This document shows positions 16,909 through 24,451 of a stretch of DNA of 39,622 bases, in pieces. This stretch comes from Oscillospiraceae bacterium. GTDB lineage: Bacteria > Bacillota > Clostridia > Oscillospirales > Oscillospiraceae. The translations under genes were made by a program, and so were the position numbers. Numbering within the stretch: position 1 is the first letter of the stretch; each line of letters begins with the position of its first letter. Below the pieces are notes generated by a model. The model made no database searches, was not told the DNA's origin, and saw only the letters and a list, made by a program, of their open reading frames with translations. The DNA is taken from assembly GCA_017519005.1 (NCBI GenBank), contig JAFWTG010000051.1, positions 1 to 39,622 on the forward strand. Direction: 5' to 3'.

Positions 16909-17457
16909 ATGGACAACGGTGCAAGTAGCTACCGCCGTTTTCTGGATGGCGACGAGAGCGCCATGGACGAAATCATGCGCGAGCTGTTTTTCCCGCTGGT
17001 CTTTTTTGTGAACCGCTATCTGAACGACCTGCCTGCCGCCGAGGACGTGGCCATGGACGCCATGACGGAGCTCTTTGTCCATAAGCGGCGCTATCACTTC
17101 AAGGTCTCCCTGAAGACCTACGTCTTCATGCTGGGCAAGAGCCGCGCGCTGAATTATCTGAAGCACCGCAAGGCCCTGCGCGAGACGGAGCTGACGGAGG
17201 CGGAGGCGCTGGCCGAGGAGAGTGAGCTGGAGCGGCGGGCGCTGGATTCGGAGCGCAAGCGGGCGGTGAACGCCGCTCTGGCACGGCTTCCGGAGGACCA
17301 GCGCATGGCGGTGCATCTGATCTACTTCGAGGAGCTGTCCTACGAGGAGGCGGCCCGGGTCATGAGGAAGGACCGCAAGCAGGTGGACAATCTGCTCTAT
17401 CGGGCAAAGAAGTCGCTTCGCGCCATGCTCGGAGAGGAGGGCGAGGAATTGCTATGA
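16909..17457 (+). CDS. ECF-type RNA polymerase sigma factor
   Basis: This alternative sigma factor (182 aa) of the sigma-70 ECF group directs RNA polymerase to a specific regulon. Region 2 spans about residues 20-90 (NDLPAAEDVAMDAMTELFVH, followed by FKVSLKTYVFMLGKSRALNYLK). A charged linker follows. Region 4 spans about residues 120-175, with LPEDQRMAVHLIYFEELSYE and the helix-turn-helix ending QVDNLLYRAKKSLRAML. The ATG at 16909 follows CAGGAGG; upstream in-frame codons lack a ribosome site. A TATAAT box at 16857-16862 is present but its -35 is poor, so transcription may be self-directed. The stop overlaps the next gene (ATGA), the usual arrangement for a sigma/anti-sigma pair. Confidence 0.93.
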   Translation: MDNGASSYRRFLDGDESAMDEIMRELFFPLVFFVNRYLNDLPAAEDVAMDAMTELFVHKRRYHFKVSLKTYVFMLGKSRALNYLKHRKALRETELTEAEALAEESELERRALDSERKRAVNAALARLPEDQRMAVHLIYFEELSYEEAARVMRKDRKQVDNLLYRAKKSLRAMLGEEGEELL

Positions 17458-18269
17458 AGGAATTGAACGAATATACCGAGGAGCTCCACCGCAGAGTGGA
17501 TCTGAAGGTCCAAACCCGGCGGCAGCATCGGCGCCGGCTTCTGGCGGCCTGCGTGCCGCTGGCGCTGGTGCTGGTGCTGGGGACCGCCCTGGTCTGGCCG
17601 AGGCTGGCGGCACGCTTCGGGGGCGAGGAGCCCCGGGACGGCTTGACCTGCGAGGGCGTGATCGCCGCGGGGCAGGCGCCCGACGAGATTCCGGAGCTTG
17701 CCACGGAACAGAAGGAGGCTCTGCCGGAACCGGACACAGGTGCGGCGAGCACGCTGCCCCACGACGAGTTGGAGCTGATCGATGACCCGCAGAGCGAGTG
17801 GAACGCCGAGGGGATCATTCCGTCAGACTTCTCCTTCCGCTTTATCTGGGGCTGTTACGGGATCAGCTCCTACGACAGCGAGAGCGGGAAGCTGGTGAAG
17901 ACCACGGACGCCACACGCCCGGAGGACTACGTGACGACTCATACCCTGACCTGGGAGGAGCGGGCGGAGGCCTGGAGCCTGCTCTCCGCCCTGGAGCTGG
18001 AGCACTACCCGGCGGACTACGATCCCTACAACGCTCCGGATGCCGAACAGCGGATGGCCAGCGAGCCCAGCCGGGACCTGGTGCTGACGCTTCGGGCCGA
18101 CGGGAGCGAGATCACCGTGAGCTGCCGGGAGATCTGCCTGGGCGGGGTCGTGAGGGGTTATGACGAGAAGGCCCGGGCCTTTCTGGCGGCCTGCGACCGG
18201 CTGGAACGTCTGCTGACTGGAACGCCGGAGTGGAAGGCCCTGCCGGATTACGAGTTTTACTACGAATAA
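17454..18269 (+). CDS. Probable anti-sigma factor, single-pass membrane protein
   Basis: The protein (271 aa) has a charged N-terminal cytoplasmic part (residues 1-28), one membrane helix (about 29-49, LLAACVPLALVLVLGTALVW) and a long acidic extracytoplasmic region. That topology and the 4-bp overlap with the ECF sigma gene suggest that it holds the sigma factor inactive until an outside signal arrives. I recognise no zinc anti-sigma motif (HxxxCxxC) in the short N-terminus, so binding would have to use a different fold. The outer part includes Pro/Glu-rich sequence (65-115) and a compact domain (125-271) that I cannot assign. The function is inferred from context. Confidence 0.7.
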   Translation: MKELNEYTEELHRRVDLKVQTRRQHRRRLLAACVPLALVLVLGTALVWPRLAARFGGEEPRDGLTCEGVIAAGQAPDEIPELATEQKEALPEPDTGAASTLPHDELELIDDPQSEWNAEGIIPSDFSFRFIWGCYGISSYDSESGKLVKTTDATRPEDYVTTHTLTWEERAEAWSLLSALELEHYPADYDPYNAPDAEQRMASEPSRDLVLTLRADGSEITVSCREICLGGVVRGYDEKARAFLAACDRLERLLTGTPEWKALPDYEFYYE

Positions 18270-18315
18270 GCTCCGCAACCCGATAAATCTCCATCAACGG
18301 AAAGGAAGGAATCTC

Positions 18316-19620
18316 ATGAAGAAACGTGCTTTCATTTGTCTGCTGCTGAGCGCGGCGCTGCTGCTGTGCTGTACGGCCTGCGCCGGGCAGACCGGTCCTA
18401 GCGGAGAACAGCCCGGCGTAAATCCCGGAAAGACCGATCCGAGTCAGGCTCCGGTGCTGACCATGGGCGCCGTGAACCTGATGGCGGAGATTCAGCCCAT
18501 GAAGGCGGAATCCGCCCCGGTGGACCCTGCGGCTGCGGAGGCCGCCGCGGACTTTGCCCTGCGGCTCTTCCGGGCCGGAAACGAGCCGGACAAAAACACC
18601 CTGCTCTCGCCGCTCTCCGTGCTCTGCGCCCTGTCCATGACGGCCAACGGCGCCAAGGGAGAGACTCTGGCCCAGATGGAGCAGACCCTGGGCCTGGACC
18701 GGGACCGGTGGAACGCTTGTTTCCGGGCTTACATGGAGGCCCTGAAGAGCGACGGAAGCCTGAAGCTGGCAAATTCCATCTGGTTCACCGCGGACCCGCG
18801 CTTCACTGTGGAGCAAAGCTTCCTGCAGACCAATGCGGACTCCTACGGCGCAGATGCCTATCAGGCCCCCTTTGACGAGAGCACCCTGGCGGACATCAAC
18901 AACTGGGTCAAGGAGAAGACCGACGGCATGATCCCGAAGATTCTGGACAAGATTCCCCAGGAGGCCCTGATGTACCTGGTCAACGCCCTGGCCTTTGACG
19001 CCAAGTGGACGAAGCCCTACACGGAATACGCAGTACAGGAGGGCGAGTTCCGCTGCGCCGACGGCACGAAGCGGAAGGTAAAGCTGATGTACTCCGAGGA
19101 GGGGCAGTATCTGGAGCATGAAAAAGCCGTGGGCTTCCTCAAGCCCTACGAAGGCGGGAAATATGCGTTCGCCGCGCTGCTGCCAAAAGAGGGCGTCAGC
19201 GTTGAGGAGCTTCTGGCCGCCCTGGACGGCGCGGCGCTGTACAAGCTGCTGACAGAGCCGGAATACGCCACGGTCCAGGCGGCTCTGCCTAAATTTGAGA
19301 CGGAATACGGCGCGGAGCTCTCCGAGACGCTGAAGAATATGGGCATGGAGCTGCCCTTCGATGGGTTTCAGGCCGACTTCTCCGGCCTGGGAAGCTCCAC
19401 CGGCGGCAATATTTTCATTGGCCGGGTCCTCCACAGGACCTTCCTCTCCGTGGACGAAGCGGGCACCCGGGCGGGGGCCTCCACCGTTGTGGAAATGGTG
19501 GATGAATGTGCGCCCATGGATCTCAAGCAAGTGTTCCTGGACCGGCCCTTCGTCTATCTGCTCGTGGACCTGGAGACCGGCCTGCCCTTCTTCATCGGCG
19601 CCATGCGCGACCCGGCGTAA
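18316..19620 (+). CDS. Lipoprotein serpin (serine protease inhibitor)
   Basis: This secreted, membrane-anchored serpin (434 aa) traps proteases by cleavage of its reactive loop. A lipoprotein signal peptide ends at Cys22 (LLLCCTAC|AG). The serpin core starts near residue 70 and shows NTLLSPLSVLCALSMTANGA, LKLANSIWF, INNWVKEKTDGMIPKIL, YLVNALAFDAKW and the C-terminal RPFVYLLVDLETGLPFFIGA. The hinge VDEAGTRAGAST (379-390) has the small residues needed for loop insertion, so inhibition is likely. Counting 17 residues from Glu381 places P1 near Glu397 and P1' at Cys398; the exact bond is uncertain. It sits 46 bp after the probable anti-sigma gene, suggesting sigma-controlled protease defence. Serpins are known in gut Clostridia such as Eubacterium siraeum. 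Confidence 0.93.
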   Translation: MKKRAFICLLLSAALLLCCTACAGQTGPSGEQPGVNPGKTDPSQAPVLTMGAVNLMAEIQPMKAESAPVDPAAAEAAADFALRLFRAGNEPDKNTLLSPLSVLCALSMTANGAKGETLAQMEQTLGLDRDRWNACFRAYMEALKSDGSLKLANSIWFTADPRFTVEQSFLQTNADSYGADAYQAPFDESTLADINNWVKEKTDGMIPKILDKIPQEALMYLVNALAFDAKWTKPYTEYAVQEGEFRCADGTKRKVKLMYSEEGQYLEHEKAVGFLKPYEGGKYAFAALLPKEGVSVEELLAALDGAALYKLLTEPEYATVQAALPKFETEYGAELSETLKNMGMELPFDGFQADFSGLGSSTGGNIFIGRVLHRTFLSVDEAGTRAGASTVVEMVDECAPMDLKQVFLDRPFVYLLVDLETGLPFFIGAMRDPA

Positions 19621-19651
19621 TGCGTCAAATTCGGATTTGTGAAGCCGTAGG

Positions 19652-19670
19652 GGCCGGCAATTTGCCGGCC
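19652..19670. repeat. GTAGGGG-associated palindrome after the serpin gene
   Basis: GGCCGGCAATTTGCCGGCC is a 19-bp palindrome with 9-bp arms, directly preceded by CCGTAGGG. About 25 bp further upstream lies ATTCGGATTTGT (19630-19641), the same motif that precedes the large element at 24452. It could also act as a hairpin at the end of the serpin transcript. Confidence 0.65.
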
Positions 19671-19703
19671 TGATCCGCACAGGCTCGTCGTGACAGCTCT
19701 CGC

Positions 19704-19780
19704 CGTAGGGCGGCCTGACCCCAGGCCGCCGCTGACACGCTGGCGGTTATCGCGGCGGCCAGAGGTCTGGCCGCCCTACG
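19704..19780. repeat. MITE-like palindromic element, 77 bp
   Basis: The ends are a perfect 12-bp inverted repeat, CGTAGGGCGGCC (19704-19715) and GGCCGCCCTACG (19769-19780). Each half contains its own hairpin: GGCGGCCTG with CAGGCCGCC, and GGCGGCCAGA with TCTGGCCGCC. It has the same architecture as the elements at 24452 and 27994. No coding sequence lies in the 203-bp gap 19621-19823. Confidence 0.8.
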
Positions 19781-19823
19781 CAACATCCATACAATTCCCG
19801 ATCGACAGAAAGGAAGTCGTACC

Positions 19824-21071
19824 ATGAAAAGACAGCTCTTGATTTGCCTGCTGGCAATTTGGATCATCGCAGCCTTGACTGCCTGCGGGGGCGGCTCGGA
19901 GGCCGGGACCGGTGCCCCTGACGCGCAGCCGTCGGAGTCCCAAACGGAGGCCAAAGCGGAAGCCCAAACGGAGCCCCGGACGGAGCCGGCGAAGCTGAGC
20001 GCCATTCTGGATCAAAACGGGGAGCGCCTGGGGGAGATCGACGACCGGGCAATTGCCACCGCGGCGGACGCAGGAATCCTCTACAGCGTGTTCCAGCCTG
20101 CGGAATACCAGCTCACCGCCACGGCGGAATACCGCTTTTTCCGGGCTGCAGACCGGCAGGACCTGCTGTTGGGACGCCTGGAGGACCAGGGCTACGAGGC
20201 GGTCTACGCCCGCACGGAGCTGGATGGGATGCTCTATACCCTGGCCGTCACCGGCAGCCCCATGGACGAGACCCCGGATCCCCTCTGGCTGCTGGCCCTG
20301 GACCCAGCGGCGGGAACCATGACGAAATACCGGGTCTCAGAGGACGGCTTCCCCTACGCGGCCATGGCCGCCGTCGGCGGGAAGCTGCTGATCCTGAACC
20401 ACGAAACCCTCTCCGCCCGCTGCGACAAACTCTATGCCTTTGACCCGGGCGACGGCACGGTCCGTGAGTTCTTGTCCTTCCAGGACGAGGGCACGTCCTC
20501 TCTGCGGAGCGTCTGCGCCGCGGAGGACGGCTTCTGCCTGCTGCGGCTGCGGCTGGAGGGCGGCAGTCCGGCGGAGCTGCTGCTGGACCGCTATGACATG
20601 GCGGGCGGGAGGCTGTCCGAGCGTTCTCTGAACGAGCTTCTGATTCCGGCGGCCATGGAGCTTCCCGGTCTCAGCAGCGAGACGGAGGTTCTGAACGAGT
20701 TCGGCATGATGGTCAGCGGCTTCTCCCTTTGGGAGGGACGGTATCTGTACTACGAAAACTTCGGCATGCTGCGGGCGGTCCTGGACCTGGAGGGCGGAGC
20801 GGCCCTGCTGGAGAAGGACGACCTCTGGGCCCTGTCCCGGGGCGGCGGCAGCCCTGCCGTCTATCGTCTGGACTTTGAAGAGGCGGCGGAGGGACCGGAG
20901 ATTCTGATCCTGAAGGACGGCGCCATTGCGAAGCTGCCTCTGACGCCGAAGGACGGGCACAGACTGCTGCGAGCGCTGTCCCACGCCCCCGGGGGAAGCT
21001 GGCTGGCGGAGCTGACGGACAGCCCCAAGAGTTTTGGGGCCGACAGGGTCCTGTATTTCTGGCAGGCGTGA
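19824..21071 (+). CDS. Lipoprotein of unknown function, possible beta-propeller
   Basis: This 415-aa protein has a clear lipoprotein signal peptide with lipobox LTAC (Cys21), then a Gly/Glu/Thr-rich spacer (residues 22-57, with TEAKAEAQTEPRTEP) that would lift the domain off the membrane. The folded part shows recurrent beta-rich segments such as LYTLAVTGSP, LWLLALDPAAGTM, LLILNHETL, LYAFDPGDGTV, GFCLLRLRL and RYLYYENFGML. This pattern suggests WD/YncE-like propeller blades, but no named domain is recognisable. It follows the serpin gene in the same direction after a 203-bp repeat-bearing gap and ends at a terminator, so it may belong to the same envelope-stress unit. The specific role is unknown. 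Confidence 0.75.
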   Translation: MKRQLLICLLAIWIIAALTACGGGSEAGTGAPDAQPSESQTEAKAEAQTEPRTEPAKLSAILDQNGERLGEIDDRAIATAADAGILYSVFQPAEYQLTATAEYRFFRAADRQDLLLGRLEDQGYEAVYARTELDGMLYTLAVTGSPMDETPDPLWLLALDPAAGTMTKYRVSEDGFPYAAMAAVGGKLLILNHETLSARCDKLYAFDPGDGTVREFLSFQDEGTSSLRSVCAAEDGFCLLRLRLEGGSPAELLLDRYDMAGGRLSERSLNELLIPAAMELPGLSSETEVLNEFGMMVSGFSLWEGRYLYYENFGMLRAVLDLEGGAALLEKDDLWALSRGGGSPAVYRLDFEEAAEGPEILILKDGAIAKLPLTPKDGHRLLRALSHAPGGSWLAELTDSPKSFGADRVLYFWQA

Positions 21072-21101
21072 AGAAAAAGCTGCGGCAATTGGCCGCAAAG
21101 G

Positions 21102-21131
21102 AAAAGGCTGTGCGGCGGCGCGGCCTTTTTT
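21102..21131 (+). terminator. Intrinsic terminator after the lipoprotein gene
   Basis: AAAAGGCTGTGC pairs with GCGCGGCCTTTT (12-bp stem, two G-U pairs, GGCG loop) and is followed by further T residues. It lies 30 bp beyond the stop codon. Confidence 0.85.
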
Positions 21132-21133
21132 CG

Positions 21134-21162
21134 TTGACAGATTTTTCTTCATCTGATACAAT
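21134..21162 (+). promoter_or_regulatory. Sigma-A promoter for the aldo/keto reductase gene
   Basis: TTGACA (21134-21139), a 17-bp spacer and TACAAT (21157-21162) form a nearly perfect promoter, 31 bp before the start codon and immediately after the preceding terminator. Confidence 0.9.
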
Positions 21163-21193
21163 GAAGAAAAAATAAATCGGGAGGAAGCTTGCT

Positions 21194-22216
21194 ATGAAAC
21201 AGATTACCCTCGGCAGAACCGGTATTACCGTGCCCCAGAACGCCTTCGGCGCCCTGCCCATCCAGCGGGTCAGCCAGGAGGAGGCGGTGGGCCTGCTACG
21301 CATGGCTTATGAGGGCGGCATGCGCTTCTTTGACACCGCCCGGGCCTACTCGGACAGTGAGACCAAGGTCGGCGCGGCCTTTGACGGGATGCGGGAAAAG
21401 GTCTTTATCGCCTCCAAGACCCAGGCCAAGACCCCGGAGGATTTCTGGAAGGATCTGGAGACCAGCCTGCGGGAGCTGCGCACCGACTATCTGGACCTCT
21501 ACCAGTTCCATTGCGTCAAGCAGTGCTGGCGGCCCGGCGACGGAACCGGTATGTATGAGTGCATGCTGGAGGCCAAGGCGCAGGGCAAGATCCGCCACAT
21601 CGGCGTCACCGCCCATCTGGTGGGCGTGGCCGAGGAGCTGATCGCCTCCGGCCTCTACGAGACCCTGCAGTTCCCCCTGTCCTATCTCTCCAGCGAGCGG
21701 GATCAGGCGCTGGTCCGGGCCTGCGAGGAGGCGGACATGGGCTTCATCGCCATGAAGGGCCTGGCCGGCGGTCTGCTGAACAACGCCGAGGCCTGCATGG
21801 CCTTCATGCTTCAGCGCAAGGCCCTGCCCATCTGGGGCGTCCAACGGGAGAGCGAGCTGCGGCAGTGGCTGTCCTTCTTTGAGCGGGAACCCGAGCTGAC
21901 CCCGGAGCTGGAGGCTGTCATCGAAGCGGATCGCAAGTCCCTGGCCGGGGAATTCTGCCGGGGCTGCGGCTACTGCATGCCCTGCACCGTGGGCATCACC
22001 ATCAACCAGTGCGCCCGCATGTCCCAGATGGTCCGCCGCGCGCCCTCCGCTGCCTGGCTGAACGAGCACTGGCAGGCGGAGATGGCGAAGATCGACGACT
22101 GCGTAGAATGCGGCCTCTGCATGAGCCGCTGCCCCTACGGTCTGGAGATTCCGACGCTGCTGCGGAAGAACCTGGCGGATTACCGCAGCATTTTGGACGG
22201 AAGCACGAAGATTTGA
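21194..22216 (+). CDS. Aldo/keto reductase with C-terminal ferredoxin-type Fe-S domain
   Basis: This cytoplasmic oxidoreductase (340 aa) has an aldo/keto reductase barrel (residues 1-260) with Asp47, Tyr52 (DTARAYSD), Lys75 (ASKTQAK) and His106 (LYQFHCV) as the probable catalytic set. The C-terminal part carries cysteine clusters CRGCGYCMPC and CVECGLCMSRCPYGLEIP, typical of the fused 4Fe-4S domain seen in many Clostridia homologues. The Fe-S domain suggests electron exchange with ferredoxin-like partners. The start follows GGGAGGA. The metal-sensor gene begins 15 bp after the stop, so the two may share a transcript, although a functional link is not evident. Substrate is unknown. Confidence 0.93.
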   Translation: MKQITLGRTGITVPQNAFGALPIQRVSQEEAVGLLRMAYEGGMRFFDTARAYSDSETKVGAAFDGMREKVFIASKTQAKTPEDFWKDLETSLRELRTDYLDLYQFHCVKQCWRPGDGTGMYECMLEAKAQGKIRHIGVTAHLVGVAEELIASGLYETLQFPLSYLSSERDQALVRACEEADMGFIAMKGLAGGLLNNAEACMAFMLQRKALPIWGVQRESELRQWLSFFEREPELTPELEAVIEADRKSLAGEFCRGCGYCMPCTVGITINQCARMSQMVRRAPSAAWLNEHWQAEMAKIDDCVECGLCMSRCPYGLEIPTLLRKNLADYRSILDGSTKI

Positions 22217-22230
22217 ACGGAGGCTGCGCC

Positions 22231-22560
22231 ATGGAAGAGCAGGAACACGATCACGAACATGAGCAGGATCATCAGCATAAACATGTTCACGGCCACTACC
22301 ACGATCCCGCCGAAAAAAAGCGTCAGCTGAACCGTCTGGCCAAGGCCGTCGGCCATCTCAGGCACGTTCAGTCCATGATCGAGAACGACGAGGACTGCGC
22401 TGAGGTGCTGACCCAGCTCTCGGCGGTGAACGCCGCCCTGAAAAACCTGGGCAAGGAAATCATCAACGAGCACATGACCCACTGCATCGCCCACGCCATC
22501 GAAGACGGCAACCTGGAGCTGGTGGAGGAATTTCAGAAGGCTGTCCAAAAATTCATATAG
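22231..22560 (+). CDS. CsoR/RcnR-family metal-sensing repressor with His-rich N-terminus
   Basis: This small all-helical DNA-binding repressor (109 aa) of the CsoR/FrmR family releases DNA on binding a metal. The family core starts near residue 29 (KKRQLNRLAKAVGHLRHVQSM). The ligand set is Cys56, His81 and Cys85; the C-x24-H-x3-C spacing equals that of the cyanobacterial nickel sensor InrS and of copper-sensing CsoR. Nine histidines occur within the first 24 residues (HDHEHEQDHQHKHVHGHYHD), which could add nickel or cobalt ligands as the N-terminal residues do in RcnR and InrS. The start at 22231 follows CGGAGG. The CbiMQO transporter starts 134 bp downstream, with a G/C-tract palindrome at its promoter, so it is the likely target. 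The metal identity is inferred. Confidence 0.9.
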   Translation: MEEQEHDHEHEQDHQHKHVHGHYHDPAEKKRQLNRLAKAVGHLRHVQSMIENDEDCAEVLTQLSAVNAALKNLGKEIINEHMTHCIAHAIEDGNLELVEEFQKAVQKFI

Positions 22561-22620
22561 CTGCCGCGCATTCCGAGCTGCGGCACAGTGTGATTTTTCA
22601 GGTTCATCCCACGTTCCCAT

Positions 22621-22632
22621 CCCCCCGGGGGG
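22621..22632. promoter_or_regulatory. Candidate operator for the CsoR/RcnR-type sensor
   Basis: CCCCCCGGGGGG, one base from the -35 box of the cbiM promoter, resembles the G/C-tract operators bound by RcnR, InrS and CsoR proteins. The flanks do not match the TACT...AGTA ends of the E. coli RcnR site, so this is a candidate only. Confidence 0.5.
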
Positions 22633-22633
22633 C

Positions 22634-22662
22634 TTGCGGACGCCTGCTTTTGTCGGTATAAT
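22634..22662 (+). promoter_or_regulatory. Sigma-A promoter for cbiMQO
   Basis: TTGCGG (22634-22639), a 17-bp spacer and TATAAT (22657-22662) lie 32 bp before the cbiM start. The predicted transcription start is near 22669. Confidence 0.75.
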
Positions 22663-22692
22663 AAGACCCGGAACCGACAAAAGGAGGCGTCC
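22638..22692. repeat. 19-bp inverted repeat spanning the cbiM promoter and ribosome site
   Basis: GGACGCCTGCTTTTGTCGG (22638-22656) and CCGACAAAAGGAGGCGTCC (22674-22692) are inverted copies with one mismatch. The right arm contains the cbiM ribosome site AAAGGAGG; the -10 box lies between the arms. If the transcript starts near 22669 only the right arm is transcribed, which favours a DNA-level operator. A transcript from further upstream would instead hide the ribosome site. Confidence 0.8.
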
Positions 22693-22694
22693 GT

Positions 22695-23720
22695 ATGCAT
22701 ATTCCCGAAAACTATTTGTCACCCGTGAGCTGCGCCGTCATGGGCGCGGCCATGATTCCCGTGTGGATCCACGCGGTCAAGAAAACCAACGAAGAGCTGC
22801 CCAAGGAGAAGATCCCCCTGCTGGGCGCCGGCGCGGCTTTTTCCTTCCTGGCCATGATGTTCAACGTGCCCCTGGTGGGCGGCACCACCGGCCATGCCGT
22901 GGGCGGGACTCTGATCGCTCTGCTCTTCGGCCCCAACGCGGCCTGTATTGCGGTGTCGGTGGCCCTGCTGCTGCAAGCTGTGATCTTCGGCGACGGAGGG
23001 GTTTTGGCTTTTGGGGCCAACTGCTTCAACATGGCCTTCGTTCTGCCCTACGTGGGCTGGTTCGTCTACAAGCTTCTGAGGGGGAGGGAGGATCAATCAA
23101 GCAAGGCGCGGCCCTACGTCGCCGCAGCCATCGGCGCTTACGCGGGCCTCAACGCGGCGGCTCTCTGCTGCGCGGTGGAGTTCGGCCTCCAGCCCATGCT
23201 CTTCCAAGACGCCGCGGGCAACGCCCTCTACTGCCCCTATGATCTGAGCATCGCCATCCCCGCCATGATGATCCCCCACCTGGCTGTGGCGGGCTTGGTG
23301 GAGGCCGCTTTCACCGTGGCGGTCTACGCCTTGGTGCGGAAGACCGCTCCGGATCTGTGCTACGAGCGGATCCTGGCGGATGCACCGGATACGGGGAAGA
23401 AGAGCCGTTTGCCGATCTTCGCCCTGATCGCGGTTCTGATCGCCGCCTGCCCGCTGGGCCTGCTGGCCACCGGCACCGCCTGGGGCGAGTGGGGCGCCGA
23501 GGAGATTGCCGAGATCGTCACCAACGGCAAGGCCCTGGGCTACACCCCGGCCGGGCTGGAGAAGGGCTGGTCCCTGGAGGTCCCCATGCCCGACTACGCG
23601 CTGGAGGGGATGAACGAGGTCCTGGCCTATATCCTCTCCGCCGTCATTGGCGTGGCCCTGCTGGTGATCATCTTCAAGCTCCTCTCCCTGGTGCTCAAGG
23701 GCAGGAGGAATCCCGCTTGA
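22695..23720 (+). CDS. cbiM: Nickel/cobalt ECF transporter substrate-binding membrane protein (CbiM/NikM)
   Basis: This integral membrane protein (341 aa) binds the metal ion for an ECF-type importer. The N-terminus MHIPENYLSP gives Met1-His2, and His67 lies in GTTGHAVGG; these match the metal ligands Met1, His2 and His67 of structurally known NikM. Several hydrophobic segments follow. After a linker near residue 235, a C-terminal part with PLGLLATGTAWGEW and one last membrane helix replaces a separate CbiN/NikN subunit, as in CbiM-PDGLE-type fusions. It is followed by cbiQ, whose start overlaps its stop, and cbiO. Nickel versus cobalt cannot be decided by sequence; the His-rich sensor upstream is compatible with either. 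Confidence 0.93.
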   Translation: MHIPENYLSPVSCAVMGAAMIPVWIHAVKKTNEELPKEKIPLLGAGAAFSFLAMMFNVPLVGGTTGHAVGGTLIALLFGPNAACIAVSVALLLQAVIFGDGGVLAFGANCFNMAFVLPYVGWFVYKLLRGREDQSSKARPYVAAAIGAYAGLNAAALCCAVEFGLQPMLFQDAAGNALYCPYDLSIAIPAMMIPHLAVAGLVEAAFTVAVYALVRKTAPDLCYERILADAPDTGKKSRLPIFALIAVLIAACPLGLLATGTAWGEWGAEEIAEIVTNGKALGYTPAGLEKGWSLEVPMPDYALEGMNEVLAYILSAVIGVALLVIIFKLLSLVLKGRRNPA

Positions 23721-24427
23721 TCCCCGCCTGGATGACAAAAGAAGAACCTATCGCGCCCCCGCGGGACGGGGGCGCGTTTGCACTGCGCACGGTGAATGCC
23801 CTGGGCGGCGCGCTGGCCAGGCTCCGGGTCCAGCGGGGCCGGGACGGGCTGCCCATCCCGGCCGCAGTGAAGCTGCTGCTTCTGCTGGGCCTGCTGATCC
23901 TGCTCTCCCTTGCCCGGAATCCGCTGCTGCTCCTGGCCATTGCCGCCCTGGTGCTGGGCTATACGGCCTGCCTGCCGGCCCGGGAGCTGGGCTCCGTGCT
24001 GCGGCCGGCTCTGGGCGCGGCCCTGCTGGCGCTGCTGCTCTTTTTGCCCGCCATGCTGACGCGCCCCGCCGGCCGCTGGAACAACTGGATCGTGGTGGGC
24101 AAGGTCTTCCTCAGCGTCACCATGCTGAATCTCTTCAACCGTCGGACCCAGTGGAATCAAATCACCAAGGCCCTGCGGCAGCTCCGGGTCCCCGGCGTTT
24201 TCGTCTTCGTGCTGGACCTGACCCTGAAATATATCGTCCTGCTGGGCAGCTTGATCGTGGACCTGCTGACAGCCCGGAGCCTCCGGGCCGTGGGCCGCGA
24301 CCGGCACAAGTATCGCTCCGTGGGCGGCGTGATGGGCGTGACCTTCCTGCGCTCCACGGAGCTCAGCCGGGAAACCTGGGAGGCCATGAGCTGCCGGGGA
24401 TTTACGGATGATTACAGGGGACTATGA
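23717..24427 (+). CDS. cbiQ: ECF transporter T component (CbiQ)
   Basis: This membrane coupling protein (236 aa) links the CbiM binding protein to the ATPase. It has hydrophobic segments at about 52-75 and 75-110, and a conserved cytoplasmic end, LLTARSLRAVGRD followed by SRETWEAMSCRGFTDDYRG. The Ala-Arg-Gly-type coupling motif appears as MSCRGF. I choose the TTG at 23717, which overlaps the cbiM stop (TTGA) and has AGGAGG 8 nt upstream. The first ATG, at 23732, is 23 nt from that site and less likely. It is separated from cbiO by 140 bp containing a 73-bp perfect palindrome. Confidence 0.88.
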   Translation: MIPAWMTKEEPIAPPRDGGAFALRTVNALGGALARLRVQRGRDGLPIPAAVKLLLLLGLLILLSLARNPLLLLAIAALVLGYTACLPARELGSVLRPALGAALLALLLFLPAMLTRPAGRWNNWIVVGKVFLSVTMLNLFNRRTQWNQITKALRQLRVPGVFVFVLDLTLKYIVLLGSLIVDLLTARSLRAVGRDRHKYRSVGGVMGVTFLRSTELSRETWEAMSCRGFTDDYRGL

Positions 24428-24451
24428 ACGACGTATTCGGATTTGTATATC

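Noticed and set aside
22561-22694. Cobalamin riboswitch before cbiM
   Set aside because: The 134-bp gap is too short and lacks the B12-box features. A promoter and inverted repeat explain it better.
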